DNA of 64,000 nt from Polaribacter sp. (GTDB taxonomy: Bacteria; Bacteroidota; Bacteroidia; Flavobacteriales; Flavobacteriaceae). Position 1 is the stretch's first letter; each line of letters starts with the position of its first letter. The stretch spans positions 248,001-312,000 of the forward strand of contig NZ_JAHEHX010000021.1 of assembly GCF_024639685.1 (NCBI RefSeq), read 5' to 3'. A program made the translations under genes and the position numbers. Below are positions 21,101-30,985 of this stretch, one piece after another. The notes below the pieces were generated by a model, which saw only the letters and a list, made by a program, of their open reading frames with translations, ran no database searches and had not been told where the DNA came from.

Positions 21101-22537
21101 TTACTCTCGCAAAAACTGGCAGATTTCACCAAAGGTGAAGCCGATGTTTTACGTAAAGCAATGGGTAAAAAGCAAATAGCGGTTCTTGACAAAATGAAAC
21201 CAAAATTCATTGAGCAAGCAGGTAAAAATGGTCATGATGAAGAAAAACTAGAAAAAATATGGAAAGATTGGGAAGCCTTTGCAAGTTATGCCTTTAACAA
21301 ATCTCACTCTACTTGTTATGCCTGGATTGCTTATCAAACTGCTTATTTAAAAGCACATTATCCTGCAGAATATATGGCTTCTGTACTTTCTAACAATATG
21401 AAAGATATTAAAGCTGTTTCTTTCTTTATGGAAGAATGTAAACGAATGGGATTAGAGGTTTTAGGACCAGATATTAATGAATCTTATTTAAAATTTTCAG
21501 TAAATCAAGAAGGTGCTGTTCGTTTTGGAATGGCTGCTGTTAAAGGTGTTGGTGCTGCAGCTGTAAGAGCTATTATTGCAGAACGTAAAGAAAATGGTAA
21601 TTACACTTCTATTTTTGATTTAGCAAAACGTGTAGATTTAAGAGCTGCCAATAAAAAATCTTTTGATAGTTTAATTAAAGCAGGTGCTTTTGATTCTTTT
21701 TCTGATACACATAGAGCACAATATTTTGCTACAGATGAAAAAGGAATTACCTTTTTAGAAAGAGTTATGAAATTTGGTAGCAAATACCAAGAAAATGAGA
21801 ATTCTGCACAGGTTTCTATGTTTGGTGAAACCTCTACAGTTCAGTTTCCTGAACCAGATATTCCTGAATGTGAAACTTGGGGAACAATGGAACTTTTATC
21901 ACAAGAAAAAGAAGTCATTGGTATTTATATTTCTGCACATCCTTTAGATGATTTTAAAAACGAAATGATTTTTTGCAACGCAAGATTAAGAGATTTTAAA
22001 GGAGATCTGAAAGAGATTGTAGGGAACAACTTGTCATTTGCAGGTATTATAACAGAGGTACAACATAGAGTATCTAAAGCAGGAAAAGGCTGGGCCTCTT
22101 TTTTTATTGAAGATTATGGAGACAATCATGAATTTAGAGTATTTGGTGAAGATTACCTTAAGTTTAAACATTTCTTAGTACCAAATTCTTTTTTATTTGT
22201 GAGAGCTACCATCCAAGCTGGCTGGACAAATAAAGAGGGTGTAGAAGGTGAACCTCGGATAAAGTTTACAGAGTTTAAACTACTCCATGATATTATGGAC
22301 ACGCTTTGTAAAAAAATAACCATTAAAATGTCTATCAATGATGTAAGTGAAGAAAATATTTTAAATCTAGAAAGTATTCTTAGAAATAATAATGGAAAAC
22401 AAAATTTACACTTTACTATTTGGGATGCTCAAGAAAAAATTGAACTTAGTTTACCGAGTAGAAATACAAAAATTAAGATTTCCTCAACACTTTTAGCAAA
22501 TCTAGATCAGCAACATATTAGATATAAACTGAATTAA
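18200..22537 (+). CDS. dnaE: DNA polymerase III alpha subunit with fused N-terminal DnaQ-like (DEDDh) 3'-5' exonuclease
   Basis: N-term YLIFDTETTGLPKSW...NATADVEATTR; then PHP (FAHLHNHTQFSVL), polymerase PDIDIDFDDEGRGRVMDYV, GPGRGSAAGSVVAYCL. Confidence 0.96.
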   Translation: MYLIFDTETTGLPKSWNAPITDTDNWPRCIQIAWQLHDEMGNVLEHNDFLIKPNGFNIPYDAERIHGISTELAEKEGISLEEGLQLFNEVLQKTTFVVGQNVEFDLNIMGCEFHRRATETTLNKLPVLDTCTEKTALLCQIPGGRGGKFKLPTLTELHKYLFGIDFTEAHNATADVEATTRCFLELIRIREFTKEQLDVDSDYFKNFSEANPKPIQLIGLKHINLKKESDKIRRKLEKQKDSASTLSTSEGLLELKDVSFAHLHNHTQFSVLQSTMQIGNIVAAAAKDNMPAVAMTDTANMMASFHFVSAVLSHNKTADTPMKPIIGCEFNICEDHKNKSQKDNGYQVVLLAKNKNGYHNLAKMSSIAFVDGFYYVPRIDKEIIKKYKEDIIVLTGNLYGEVPSKILNLGEKQAEEALLWWKEEFKDDFYIELMRHNQQDETIVNETLLKFSKNHKIKIVATNNTFYLEKKDANAHDILLCVKDGEKQATPKGKGRGYRYGLPNEEYYFKSTEEMKTLFADLPEAIINIQEVVDKIEIFTLARDVLLPAFDIPEEFKDVKDDEDGGKRGENNFLKHLTFEGAKIRYGEIAPEIKERLDFELEVIEKTGYPGYFLIVEDFIREARKMDVAVGPGRGSAAGSVVAYCLWITNIDPIKYDLLFERFLNPERVSMPDIDIDFDDEGRGRVMDYVIQKYGANQVAQIITYGTMAAKSSIRDTARVLDLPLFEADRIAKLIPGVKLKNIFGEDAKSKGKIAGLRAEEKVMVEELQKLALGADLASETVNKATILEGSVRNTGIHACGVIITPSDITNYVPVALAKDSDMYVTQFDNSVVESAGLLKMDFLGLKTLTLIKDTVKIVKAKHNVDLDPENFPLDDEKTYELFQRGETVGIFQYESPGMQKHMRSLKPTVFADLIAMNALYRPGPMEYIPSFINRKHGTEDIEYDLPAMEEYLAETYGITVYQEQVMLLSQKLADFTKGEADVLRKAMGKKQIAVLDKMKPKFIEQAGKNGHDEEKLEKIWKDWEAFASYAFNKSHSTCYAWIAYQTAYLKAHYPAEYMASVLSNNMKDIKAVSFFMEECKRMGLEVLGPDINESYLKFSVNQEGAVRFGMAAVKGVGAAAVRAIIAERKENGNYTSIFDLAKRVDLRAANKKSFDSLIKAGAFDSFSDTHRAQYFATDEKGITFLERVMKFGSKYQENENSAQVSMFGETSTVQFPEPDIPECETWGTMELLSQEKEVIGIYISAHPLDDFKNEMIFCNARLRDFKGDLKEIVGNNLSFAGIITEVQHRVSKAGKGWASFFIEDYGDNHEFRVFGEDYLKFKHFLVPNSFLFVRATIQAGWTNKEGVEGEPRIKFTEFKLLHDIMDTLCKKITIKMSINDVSEENILNLESILRNNNGKQNLHFTIWDAQEKIELSLPSRNTKIKISSTLLANLDQQHIRYKLN

Positions 22538-22663
22538 AATACGAAATCCAATAACTAAACCTCTATTTTTTGTGATCTCGTTATAAAATGCTGATTTTTT
22601 TATGAATCCCTGATTTTTGTTTTTATTAACATTTAAAAAACAAACAGTGACCCTATTATTTTA

Positions 22664-22671
22664 TAGTTTTG
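22664..22671 (+). promoter_or_regulatory. Bacteroidetes -7 promoter box
   Basis: TAGTTTTG 21 nt upstream of the FAD-oxidase start. Confidence 0.5.
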
Positions 22672-22691
22672 TTTAACAAAATAAAAAAATA

Positions 22692-24020
22692 ATGAAACAA
22701 AATAAAAATGGAACTTGGGTTAGTTGGAATGAAAATTTAAAACACAACTACAAAACGATGTATAGCATTACTAAAGAAGAAGAACTTCAAGAAGTAATCG
22801 CTAACAGTGAAAAGATTCGTTTTTTTGGTAGCAAACAATCTTCAGCAGATATCGCTACAGGTTCAGACGCAATAATAAACATGACTACCTATAATAAAAT
22901 TGTTTCTTATGATTATACAAAGAAAACAATTACTGTTCAATCTGGTCTTCTTTTAAGTGATCTTCTTGAAGCTATAGAATCTGTAGGTTGGTGCATTCCT
23001 TGTTTACCGGATATTAATACTATAACAATTGGAGGAGCTTTAGCAACAGGAACTCATGGTACAAGCGGAAAGCTTTTATCTGAATATATGAGTGAGTGTA
23101 ACTTAATCCTTGCGGATGGGAGTTTAAAAACAATTACAGAAGATGATGAAGATCTAATAAACGCTGTAAGAGTCTCTTTAGGAATGTTGGGAGTTATGTC
23201 TACCATTACATTTCAATGCGAGCCAATATATACTTTACATGTAAAGGAAAAACCAGAAAGTGATAGCGAATGGTTACCAAAAATAAAAAGTAGGTTAAAG
23301 GAACATGACTTCTTAAGAATATTATGGCTTCCTCACACCAATAAAGGCTATGTGATTACTGGAGATAAAATAGATGCCAATACAGAAGTAATCGAAAATA
23401 AAGGTCCAAAATATTTAAAACATAGAAGGAATGCTTCAAAAATATTATACAAATACTCTCACAAGTTTCCATGGATTACAGCAATAGCAAATAAAATATT
23501 AGCTAAAGCTTTTTTTAGTTCAAAAAAAGAACACAAAGGCAGTTTGTACCAAGCAACAGTAACCAAATCTAGAGGATCTACTCTAGAATTGGCAGAATGG
23601 ACCATTGGTTTAGATAAATTCCCACAAGTATTTGAGGAGATTAAAAGCGAAATTAATAAATGGAGTAATAAATCATTCATTCATATTCCTATGGATGTAA
23701 GATTTGTTTATAAAGATAAAAGTTGGTTAAGCTACGCATATGGACAAGATACAGTAACCATGGGCTGTGTTTCTAGAAATGCTGCAACTGCAGATACTTA
23801 TGAAGCCTTTAAAAGTGTAGAAAAGATTTTCTTAAAACATGGAGGTAGACCTCATTGGGGAAAACGATTTGCTGCTAAAGATGCAAAATTATCAAAAGTA
23901 TATCCAAAATGGGAAAACTTTAAAGAACTTAGAAATCAATTAGATCCGACTAATAAGTTTTTAAATCCATATTTAACAGAACTGGTTAATGCTAAAGCTT
24001 TAGTGTATGAAAATGCCTAA
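22692..24020 (+). CDS. FAD-binding oxidase, D-arabinono-1,4-lactone oxidase/aldonolactone oxidase family
   Basis: FFGSKQSSADIATG, GALATGTHGTSGKLLSEYMSECNLILADGS; C-terminal GGRPHWGKRF. Confidence 0.9.
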   Translation: MKQNKNGTWVSWNENLKHNYKTMYSITKEEELQEVIANSEKIRFFGSKQSSADIATGSDAIINMTTYNKIVSYDYTKKTITVQSGLLLSDLLEAIESVGWCIPCLPDINTITIGGALATGTHGTSGKLLSEYMSECNLILADGSLKTITEDDEDLINAVRVSLGMLGVMSTITFQCEPIYTLHVKEKPESDSEWLPKIKSRLKEHDFLRILWLPHTNKGYVITGDKIDANTEVIENKGPKYLKHRRNASKILYKYSHKFPWITAIANKILAKAFFSSKKEHKGSLYQATVTKSRGSTLELAEWTIGLDKFPQVFEEIKSEINKWSNKSFIHIPMDVRFVYKDKSWLSYAYGQDTVTMGCVSRNAATADTYEAFKSVEKIFLKHGGRPHWGKRFAAKDAKLSKVYPKWENFKELRNQLDPTNKFLNPYLTELVNAKALVYENA

Positions 24021-24666
24021 AGGTTTTTTGTTTGACTTTGATGGGGTTGTTGTAAATAGCTTTAAAAGTCATCATGCTGCTTGGGCATCTGCCTTTTACG
24101 AATTATTTAAAAGAGAAATACCGCAATTTCCATTGGAAATGGCAGGTAAATCTCCAATGAGGATTGCAAACTACTATTGTAGTACGATTGACAGAGAAGA
24201 CTACACAAAAAAACTTTACGATTTAAAAGATCTTCATTTAGACAAACATTTTATAACCCCTAGATTATTGCCAGGAATTTTAGAAATCACCTCATTTTTA
24301 AGAACAGAAAATATTCCATATGGAATAGCTAGTAATGCAACTAAACAATTTCTTAAAAATAGTGTTACTGCACTAAATTTAAGTTTTACAAAGGTATTTG
24401 GAGTAGAAGATTATGAACATCCAAAACCAGCACCAGAAGCTTATATTACATTAGCAAAAGCAATAGGTTTTACAGCTAAAGATTTTAAAGAACTTTGGGT
24501 TTTTGAAGATAGCTTAACTGGAATTACTGCGGCTAAATCTGCAGGAATGAACCCTATAGGTATTCTTACACAATATAGTGAAGAGGCATTATCAAAGGCT
24601 GGAAGTAGTCTTGTTTTTCAAACAATATTGGAAGCGTATCATTATCTTATAAAAACTAACCCGTAA
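24007..24666 (+). CDS. HAD-superfamily hydrolase (beta-phosphoglucomutase-like)
   Basis: GFLFDFDGVVVNSFKSHHAAW, VFGVEDYEHPKPAPEAYI, VFEDSLTGITAAKSAGM. Confidence 0.9.
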   Translation: MKMPKGFLFDFDGVVVNSFKSHHAAWASAFYELFKREIPQFPLEMAGKSPMRIANYYCSTIDREDYTKKLYDLKDLHLDKHFITPRLLPGILEITSFLRTENIPYGIASNATKQFLKNSVTALNLSFTKVFGVEDYEHPKPAPEAYITLAKAIGFTAKDFKELWVFEDSLTGITAAKSAGMNPIGILTQYSEEALSKAGSSLVFQTILEAYHYLIKTNP

Positions 24667-25546
24667 TTTCTCTAAATAATGTTTCTAAATTTTTTTGTTG
24701 AGTAGATAATTCTAGAATTTTAAGCTCTTTCTCTTTAGCAAAGTCAAAAAGTTTAGGTCTCATATCTTCTTTGGCATCAAAAGTAAGAATCCAAGATTCA
24801 TTTTCTTTTTGAATAGAAGTAAGATTAAAAAGCGGTTTAAAATCATTGTCAGAAATTATTTTATCGAACAATACTACAATAACTTGTAAGTTACTATTTT
24901 TGAGAATACTTAATGATTGATCTTTAAGTATTCTCCCTTTTTTAATGATAAGTACTCTATCGCAAATTGCCTCTACTTCTTGCATAATGTGAGTAGATAA
25001 TAGTACTGTTTTCTGTTTACCTAAATCTTTAATCAATTTTCTAATTTCAACCAATTGATTCGGATCTAAACCAGTAGTTGGTTCATCTAAAATTAAGACT
25101 GATGGATTGTGTAAGATAGCTGCTGCAATGCCAACTCTCTGCTGATATCCTTTAGAAAGTTGGTATATCTTTTTATGGGCTTCATCTGTTAACCCAACTT
25201 TTTCTATACAGCTTTCAATTTGTTTTTTATCAACCTTAAAAATTTGGGCTCTAAATTGTAAATATTCTCTTACATACATTTCTGCATATAAAGGATTGTG
25301 TTCTGGCAAATAACCTATGGTTTTCTGAGCCTCAATTGGGTTTTGTAGCACATCTATTTCATCAACCAAAACATCACCAAAATTTGGTGTTATAAAACCT
25401 GTTAAGATTTTCATCATGGTAGATTTACCTGCACCGTTTGGACCTAAAAAGCCAATAATTTCTCCTTTCTTGGCTGAAAAAGAAATGCCATTTAAAGCTT
25501 TTTGCTCTTTATATAATTTAGAAACTGATGTTACTTGTATAGACAT
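24656..25546 (-). CDS. gldA: Gliding motility-associated ABC transporter ATP-binding subunit GldA
   Basis: GFLGPNGAGKSTMMKILTGFITP, LSKGYQQRVGIAAAILHNPSVLILDEPTTGLDPNQ. Confidence 0.88.
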   Translation of the reverse strand: MSIQVTSVSKLYKEQKALNGISFSAKKGEIIGFLGPNGAGKSTMMKILTGFITPNFGDVLVDEIDVLQNPIEAQKTIGYLPEHNPLYAEMYVREYLQFRAQIFKVDKKQIESCIEKVGLTDEAHKKIYQLSKGYQQRVGIAAAILHNPSVLILDEPTTGLDPNQLVEIRKLIKDLGKQKTVLLSTHIMQEVEAICDRVLIIKKGRILKDQSLSILKNSNLQVIVVLFDKIISDNDFKPLFNLTSIQKENESWILTFDAKEDMRPKLFDFAKEKELKILELSTQQKNLETLFREITG

Positions 25547-25593
25547 GATTTTCTTTTTGTTACACTAAAACTGTAAACGTAATAATATTACTT

Positions 25594-26355
25594 TTAGTTT
25601 TTGATTGCCAATCTTATTTTTCGAATATTTTTCATTCTTTGCCAAGCTTCTCTGTGCCTTTGTTTGTAAAACCATAAAGTACCTAAATCTAATAAAAAAT
25701 AAAACAAACTAATTCCACTTGGTGGATTTGCACTTGGTAAAAATGGCACTACATTCCAGGCTTTACTTGGCCAAAACCAACATTTATAATAGGTACCTAC
25801 CAACTCTAAAACAACTACAGATGCATACATGGTTAAGTAAAACAAACGCTCTTTTGATTTATTTCGTAAGATGAATAAAGTTGCAACTGTCATTACAAAA
25901 CCAAAAACATCATTCTTAAGTACCAAAAACAAGGTCGAATAAATAATGATAGCTATAATCAAAAAGGTTTCAATTTGTTTTCTTCTACCTTTTATTGATG
26001 CTGCTTTCGAAAAACACAAAACTGCTATGTATACAAATGCATGACCAAAAGGAATGTAATGTGGTACATTTTCTAATCTATAGGTATACATACCCAATAA
26101 AACAGAAAATAAATACTCACCAAAAAAACCAATAAGAACAGCAGAAACCATTTGTTCTTTTAATCTTGGTGTTACTTTAAAAAATGTAATAAAAAATACA
26201 ATGAGCATTAAAGCATTTGCATAAACCTGTGCGTTTTCAGTAATTTTTACAATGTAAAAACTATCTAAAAACAAGCCTACAACAAAAAAAAGATAAAGTA
26301 AACCTAACGTTTTAAAAGTTGTGTAAATAGGCGATTTTGATGCTAATAAACTCAT
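25594..26355 (-). CDS. Polytopic membrane protein of unknown function
   Basis: Multiple hydrophobic segments; no domain recognised. Confidence 0.7.
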   Translation of the reverse strand: MSLLASKSPIYTTFKTLGLLYLFFVVGLFLDSFYIVKITENAQVYANALMLIVFFITFFKVTPRLKEQMVSAVLIGFFGEYLFSVLLGMYTYRLENVPHYIPFGHAFVYIAVLCFSKAASIKGRRKQIETFLIIAIIIYSTLFLVLKNDVFGFVMTVATLFILRNKSKERLFYLTMYASVVVLELVGTYYKCWFWPSKAWNVVPFLPSANPPSGISLFYFLLDLGTLWFYKQRHREAWQRMKNIRKIRLAIKN

Positions 26356-26370
26356 TTAACAAAAATAAAA

Positions 26371-26395
26371 AAATGGCTCAAGAATGAGCCATTTT
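26371..26395 (-). terminator. Terminator of outer-membrane receptor gene
   Basis: AAATGGCTCAagaaTGAGCCATTTT. Confidence 0.75.
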
Positions 26396-26417
26396 ATATT
26401 TAAAGATTTTAGATGAA

Positions 26418-29168
26418 TTATAATTGATAACGAACTCTAAAACTTATGAATCTTGGTAAAATAAATCTCTCATTTAATGTAAATGCAAATACACTCTGAC
26501 TAACTGAGGCTTGTGAACCAGTTGCTAATAAGTTATTACCTACTACTTCATATTCCCATTTTGCATCACTATCTTTTCTATAAGCTAATTTTGCATTCCA
26601 TAAACTAAATGAGTTAGCAGAAACACCATTTTGTCTTTGATCTGTAAATGAATAATCTGAAGTTAATGTTACAGATTTCCAAATGTAAGCATCAAAGTTT
26701 ATAGAAGGTGTATGTCTAACTGTTTTAACAATATCTCGTCTTGCACTGTTTTCTTGGTTGCTAAAACTAATGTTATACCTTAAAGTAATATTTGGTGCTT
26801 TTCTAAAGTTAGTACCAATTCTTGTATTAAAACCATAACTTGTATTCTCATTAGTATTCTCTAAAGAATTGATGAATTGATAACTTTTATTAAAATTATA
26901 ATTACCTCCTAAACGTGTTTGAATTTTTCCAAAAGTTTTTCCTGCAGATAATATGGCTGTAAAGTTTTCATTATCTAAAAGAGAGTTGATAGAATTACTA
27001 ATAGAAACTACAGAACCTGGTTCTAAAATTGTATTTCTGTTTACTTGATCTATGGTTTTAGTGTAATTAACTCTAGCAAACACATTACTGTTGTTAAACA
27101 AATTAAAACTTCGATAATTTAAACTTACATTATGAAAACTTGCATTAATTAATTCTGAATTTCCAAAAAAGAAAGAATCGTAACTATTGGCAACAATACC
27201 TCTAGCAATCTGATTAACATCTGTAAAATTTACTTGTGGTCTGTATGTGAAATTTAAACTCTCACTTTGCTTAAACTGTGCAATAACATTAAACTCAGGT
27301 AAGAATTTAAAGAATATATCTTCAAAAGTTTCAGTACCATATTGTGTATTATTTGAGTTGTAAGAATGTAATGTAAAACCAGGTGTAAATGTAAAAATAC
27401 CTGATCTTAATCTATATCTTAAACCTGCATAAATATCAGTAAAATTATACTCAGTATCATTGGTTGTTTGAGGATCTACAATACCAGGTATTGTTGGATT
27501 AGGATCTAATTCTGCACCATTGTCTAAAATTTGGAAAAAACGAGAATCAAAATTTTGTTGACTTAATATAGTACCAGCAACAAAGTTTAAGTTACTTTTT
27601 TGATTTAGAATATAGTAGTAATCTAATTTTGCATCTAATTGATTCGATTTTACTTTTCTGTCTTGCTCTAATGTATAAAACATGTTAGACCTGTCTAAAC
27701 CTAAAGTTTCTGCAGCATCATCAAAACCATCATTATCTACATCATCATTATTATTTGGATCATTTTCTAAAGAAGCTACATAAAAAGGATCTTCATCTTG
27801 TAATAAATGTTTTACCTCTAAAGCAAAAATACTTTTTTCGCTTGCAGTATAGAAATAACTAAAATCTTGATTTATAGTGTATGGTGTTGCACTTTCGAAC
27901 TGATTAATATCACTTAACACTCTAGAATCTACAGACTCATTGCTAAACTCGTTAGAAAAACGTCCAGAAATATTATAATTTAACTGGTTGTTAAAATCTT
28001 TCTTATAAACAGTACTAAAACGAAATAAACCTGTGTTACTTGTTTGGTCTGTTTTAGTATCTCTAAATTCATCTGGAATTCTAGGATCTACATAATCAAT
28101 ATCATTAATATTTCGCTGTCCGTTACTATTCCCAGACCAAATTAAAAATCCACTTAAATCTAATTTAGGGTTTGGGGAATAACTAAAATTTAACGCAGAA
28201 AGCCTTGTTTCTATTCTGTTTGCATTTCTTGCACCAGCATTTAAAAAGCCAATACCAGCATCTCCTAAACTAATATTTGTTCCATTAGAAGGACTTTGAC
28301 TTTGGAAACTTCCTCCAAAACTTCTAGCATCTCTTCTACTGATAACAACATCACCAAGATTATTTACATCACCAATAATGTTGATGGTATATTTTGGTGT
28401 GTAATAAAATAATTTTGGCTGAAACAAATACAAGGTTTCATCTTGAGATTGACCTCCACCTGCAGAAATATCACCAAACCAAAAGTTCTTTTTACCTTCT
28501 TTTAATTTAATGTTGATAGCAACCCTATCTTGATTGTTTTGTACACCACTTAATTGGCTTACATTCGAGTAGTTTCTTAAAACCTGTATTTTATCTACAG
28601 CATTAGATGGTATGTTTTCTGTAGCTAATTTAGTATCTCCACTAAAAAACTCTTTACCATCAACCATTATTTTTTCGACAGCTTTACCTTCTACTTCAAT
28701 TTGGCCTTCATCATTTATTTCTACACCTGGTAATTTTTCCAATACATCTTTTAGTTTCCTTTCAGAACCATTTTTAAAGGAATCTGCATTATAAATAATA
28801 GTATCTCCTTTAACAGTTACAGGCATCTTTGCTACTATGTTAATCCCTTCTAACATATTGTCTTCATACATAGTGTAGTTTTTAGACATGTCTGTAGCAC
28901 CAGTTTTTATGTTTTCGCTAATTTCTTTAAAACCAACATAACTTATTTTTATATTGTAAACTGTATTTTTTGCCAAATCTAGTTTAAAAACACCTTTAGC
29001 ATCTGTAAAACCATAAGAAGCAATTCGTTTAGCAACAGTATCTAAAGCAATAACGTTTGCCATTTCTAATGGCTCACCTATAGAATCTTTAACAACTCCT
29101 GAGTATTTTATTTGACCACTAGCTGATAAAGACACCATAAAAATGGCGATAAGTAGTAATTTTTTCAT
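26418..29168 (-). CDS. TonB-dependent-receptor-like outer membrane beta-barrel protein with CarboxypepD_reg-like domain
   Basis: N-term MKKLLLIAIFMVSLSASGQIKYSGVVKDSIGEPLEMANVIAL; plug-like LEKLPGVEINDEGQIEVEGKAVEKIMVDGKEFFSGD; C-terminal aromatic. Confidence 0.9.
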   Translation of the reverse strand: MKKLLLIAIFMVSLSASGQIKYSGVVKDSIGEPLEMANVIALDTVAKRIASYGFTDAKGVFKLDLAKNTVYNIKISYVGFKEISENIKTGATDMSKNYTMYEDNMLEGINIVAKMPVTVKGDTIIYNADSFKNGSERKLKDVLEKLPGVEINDEGQIEVEGKAVEKIMVDGKEFFSGDTKLATENIPSNAVDKIQVLRNYSNVSQLSGVQNNQDRVAINIKLKEGKKNFWFGDISAGGGQSQDETLYLFQPKLFYYTPKYTINIIGDVNNLGDVVISRRDARSFGGSFQSQSPSNGTNISLGDAGIGFLNAGARNANRIETRLSALNFSYSPNPKLDLSGFLIWSGNSNGQRNINDIDYVDPRIPDEFRDTKTDQTSNTGLFRFSTVYKKDFNNQLNYNISGRFSNEFSNESVDSRVLSDINQFESATPYTINQDFSYFYTASEKSIFALEVKHLLQDEDPFYVASLENDPNNNDDVDNDGFDDAAETLGLDRSNMFYTLEQDRKVKSNQLDAKLDYYYILNQKSNLNFVAGTILSQQNFDSRFFQILDNGAELDPNPTIPGIVDPQTTNDTEYNFTDIYAGLRYRLRSGIFTFTPGFTLHSYNSNNTQYGTETFEDIFFKFLPEFNVIAQFKQSESLNFTYRPQVNFTDVNQIARGIVANSYDSFFFGNSELINASFHNVSLNYRSFNLFNNSNVFARVNYTKTIDQVNRNTILEPGSVVSISNSINSLLDNENFTAILSAGKTFGKIQTRLGGNYNFNKSYQFINSLENTNENTSYGFNTRIGTNFRKAPNITLRYNISFSNQENSARRDIVKTVRHTPSINFDAYIWKSVTLTSDYSFTDQRQNGVSANSFSLWNAKLAYRKDSDAKWEYEVVGNNLLATGSQASVSQSVFAFTLNERFILPRFISFRVRYQL

Positions 29169-29213
29169 TTGTAAATTAATTTAATTGAATAGCAATTTTA
29201 AGAAAGAGTCATT

Positions 29214-30044
29214 TTAGTAACCTCTTCTACCTCCACCACGTCTGTTTTGAAAACGTTCTTTTAATTCTTCGGTCTTTTGTTTTATAATTTTGTTGTATTT
29301 CTCTCTCGTTACTTTTGTACCTTTTTTTGGTTTTTCTATAGTAATCGGTTCAGAAGGATTGATTACAATCTCAGTACACAACATGGTTGTTCTATCTGCA
29401 TTTAATTCTAAAATTAACCCTGGCAATCCCCAATAAGATTCAGGACCAGAACTAACAGGAATTTGTGGTGTGTACCAAGCAGTAACATTAAGTATTTTTT
29501 CAGCAGCTTTATCTTCTGTTTTTGTAGAATCATTTTCTTGATTTCTTCTTCCTCTTCTAAAAATACCTCCCCAATCAATTTTAGTATCTACAGTAGTCAT
29601 AGTTGCTTTATAAGCGGTATACTGACCAATTTTTTTACTCTCTGTACCTAACTCCCATTTTGGTTGTTCCATTGGCTCAACAACTAAAAAACGTTTGCTA
29701 AATTGCTCTACGTCTTCAATCATTTCACGATCCTTTAAGTTTTTATAAATAGAACCCTGACCATTACTTGCACCCCATCGTGAACCTGAAGTTCCTGGAG
29801 CATCTAATTTTACTTCTTCCTTGAAAGAAGATTCATTTTTATTAAAGCTTAATATGTATGTTTTCTCTAAAAAATTTTTCATACGAGCCATCATTTGCTT
29901 TTTTTGTTGCTCGCTCATTTGATTACCAAACCTACTCATATCCATCGTAGTTTTAGACATATAGGTAGCTTTACCTTCAAAGTTTTTTTGTGCAAAAGTT
30001 GCCATTGTAATTAATGACAGAAAGAGTGATAATAATGATTTCAT
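29214..30044 (-). CDS. GLPGLI family protein (copy 2), Arg/Gly-rich C-terminus
   Basis: YWGLPGLILELN signature; C-term RFQNRRGGGRRGY. Confidence 0.92.
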   Translation of the reverse strand: MKSLLSLFLSLITMATFAQKNFEGKATYMSKTTMDMSRFGNQMSEQQKKQMMARMKNFLEKTYILSFNKNESSFKEEVKLDAPGTSGSRWGASNGQGSIYKNLKDREMIEDVEQFSKRFLVVEPMEQPKWELGTESKKIGQYTAYKATMTTVDTKIDWGGIFRRGRRNQENDSTKTEDKAAEKILNVTAWYTPQIPVSSGPESYWGLPGLILELNADRTTMLCTEIVINPSEPITIEKPKKGTKVTREKYNKIIKQKTEELKERFQNRRGGGRRGY

Positions 30045-30142
30045 GTTTATTTTTAAAAATTTTAATCAAAAGTAATTGTATAATGTTCACTAAGACTTAA
30101 AAAAAGCTTAAAAGTTTAAACATGTTAGGAAAACTTTAACAG

Positions 30143-30985
30143 TTAATCTCCCATTTTAATCTGAATTCCGTTGCCTAATTCCACCCCTTTTCTAGATTTC
30201 ATTTTCTCCATCATTTCATCATTCTTTTTCTTTTGAATTTTTATAAATTTCTTTTTAGAAACTATTTTTCCTTTTTCTGGTTCAATAATCTTAATTTCTT
30301 TTTCTGGATTCAGTTCAATTTCAGTACAGACAATTAAACTTTTACCATCATTTATTTCTAAAATTAATCCTGGTAATCCTTGATAGTCTTTTGGACCATT
30401 ACTTATAGGAATCTGAGTAGTGTACCAAGCTGTTGTTGTAACAGATTCTTTGGTTTTAGTCTCTTTAGATTCTCCATTAACCATGCTAAAACTTATATTT
30501 TCTGCTTCTTTTGTAAAACTAGCTTTATAACAGGTATACATTCCGATGTTTTTAGTTTCTGAAGATAATTCCCAATTGTACAATTCTAGTTTATCTTTTA
30601 CTAAAAACGGTTTTCCCATAATTTGAGTTTTATTAGAAAATGTTTGATCTTTTATATTTTTATAATAAATATCTGTACTTCCAGACCCTCCGAAAGACAT
30701 TACCATAACTCCACCTCTACCTGCCATAGGATTTGGATTGTCTAATTTTACATCTTCCTTATAAATAGATGTTGTTTTATCAAACTCGAGAATAAAGGTC
30801 TTTTGACTCATTTTTTGCATTCTTTTCTTGAGCTCTTCCTGCATTTTATCTGTTATTCCTGGCTGATTTTCCCCATAAGAAATTGTAGATTTTCTACTCG
30901 TTTTATAGGTTGCTTTTCCCGTAAAATTTTGTGCGTTTATTGTATTCACAACTAATATTAATATCAAAAAATGTAATGCTCTCAT
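30143..30985 (-). CDS. GLPGLI family protein (copy 1)
   Basis: YQGLPGLILEIN signature; same architecture as neighbour. Confidence 0.92.
   Translation of the reverse strand: MRALHFLILILVVNTINAQNFTGKATYKTSRKSTISYGENQPGITDKMQEELKKRMQKMSQKTFILEFDKTTSIYKEDVKLDNPNPMAGRGGVMVMSFGGSGSTDIYYKNIKDQTFSNKTQIMGKPFLVKDKLELYNWELSSETKNIGMYTCYKASFTKEAENISFSMVNGESKETKTKESVTTTAWYTTQIPISNGPKDYQGLPGLILEINDGKSLIVCTEIELNPEKEIKIIEPEKGKIVSKKKFIKIQKKKNDEMMEKMKSRKGVELGNGIQIKMGD

Noticed and set aside
27700-27800. Short Asp/Asn-rich codon repeat (NDPNNNDDVDNDGFDDAAE) considered as a DNA repeat
   Set aside because: Encodes an acidic, Ca-binding-like loop within the OMP; not an independent repeat element.
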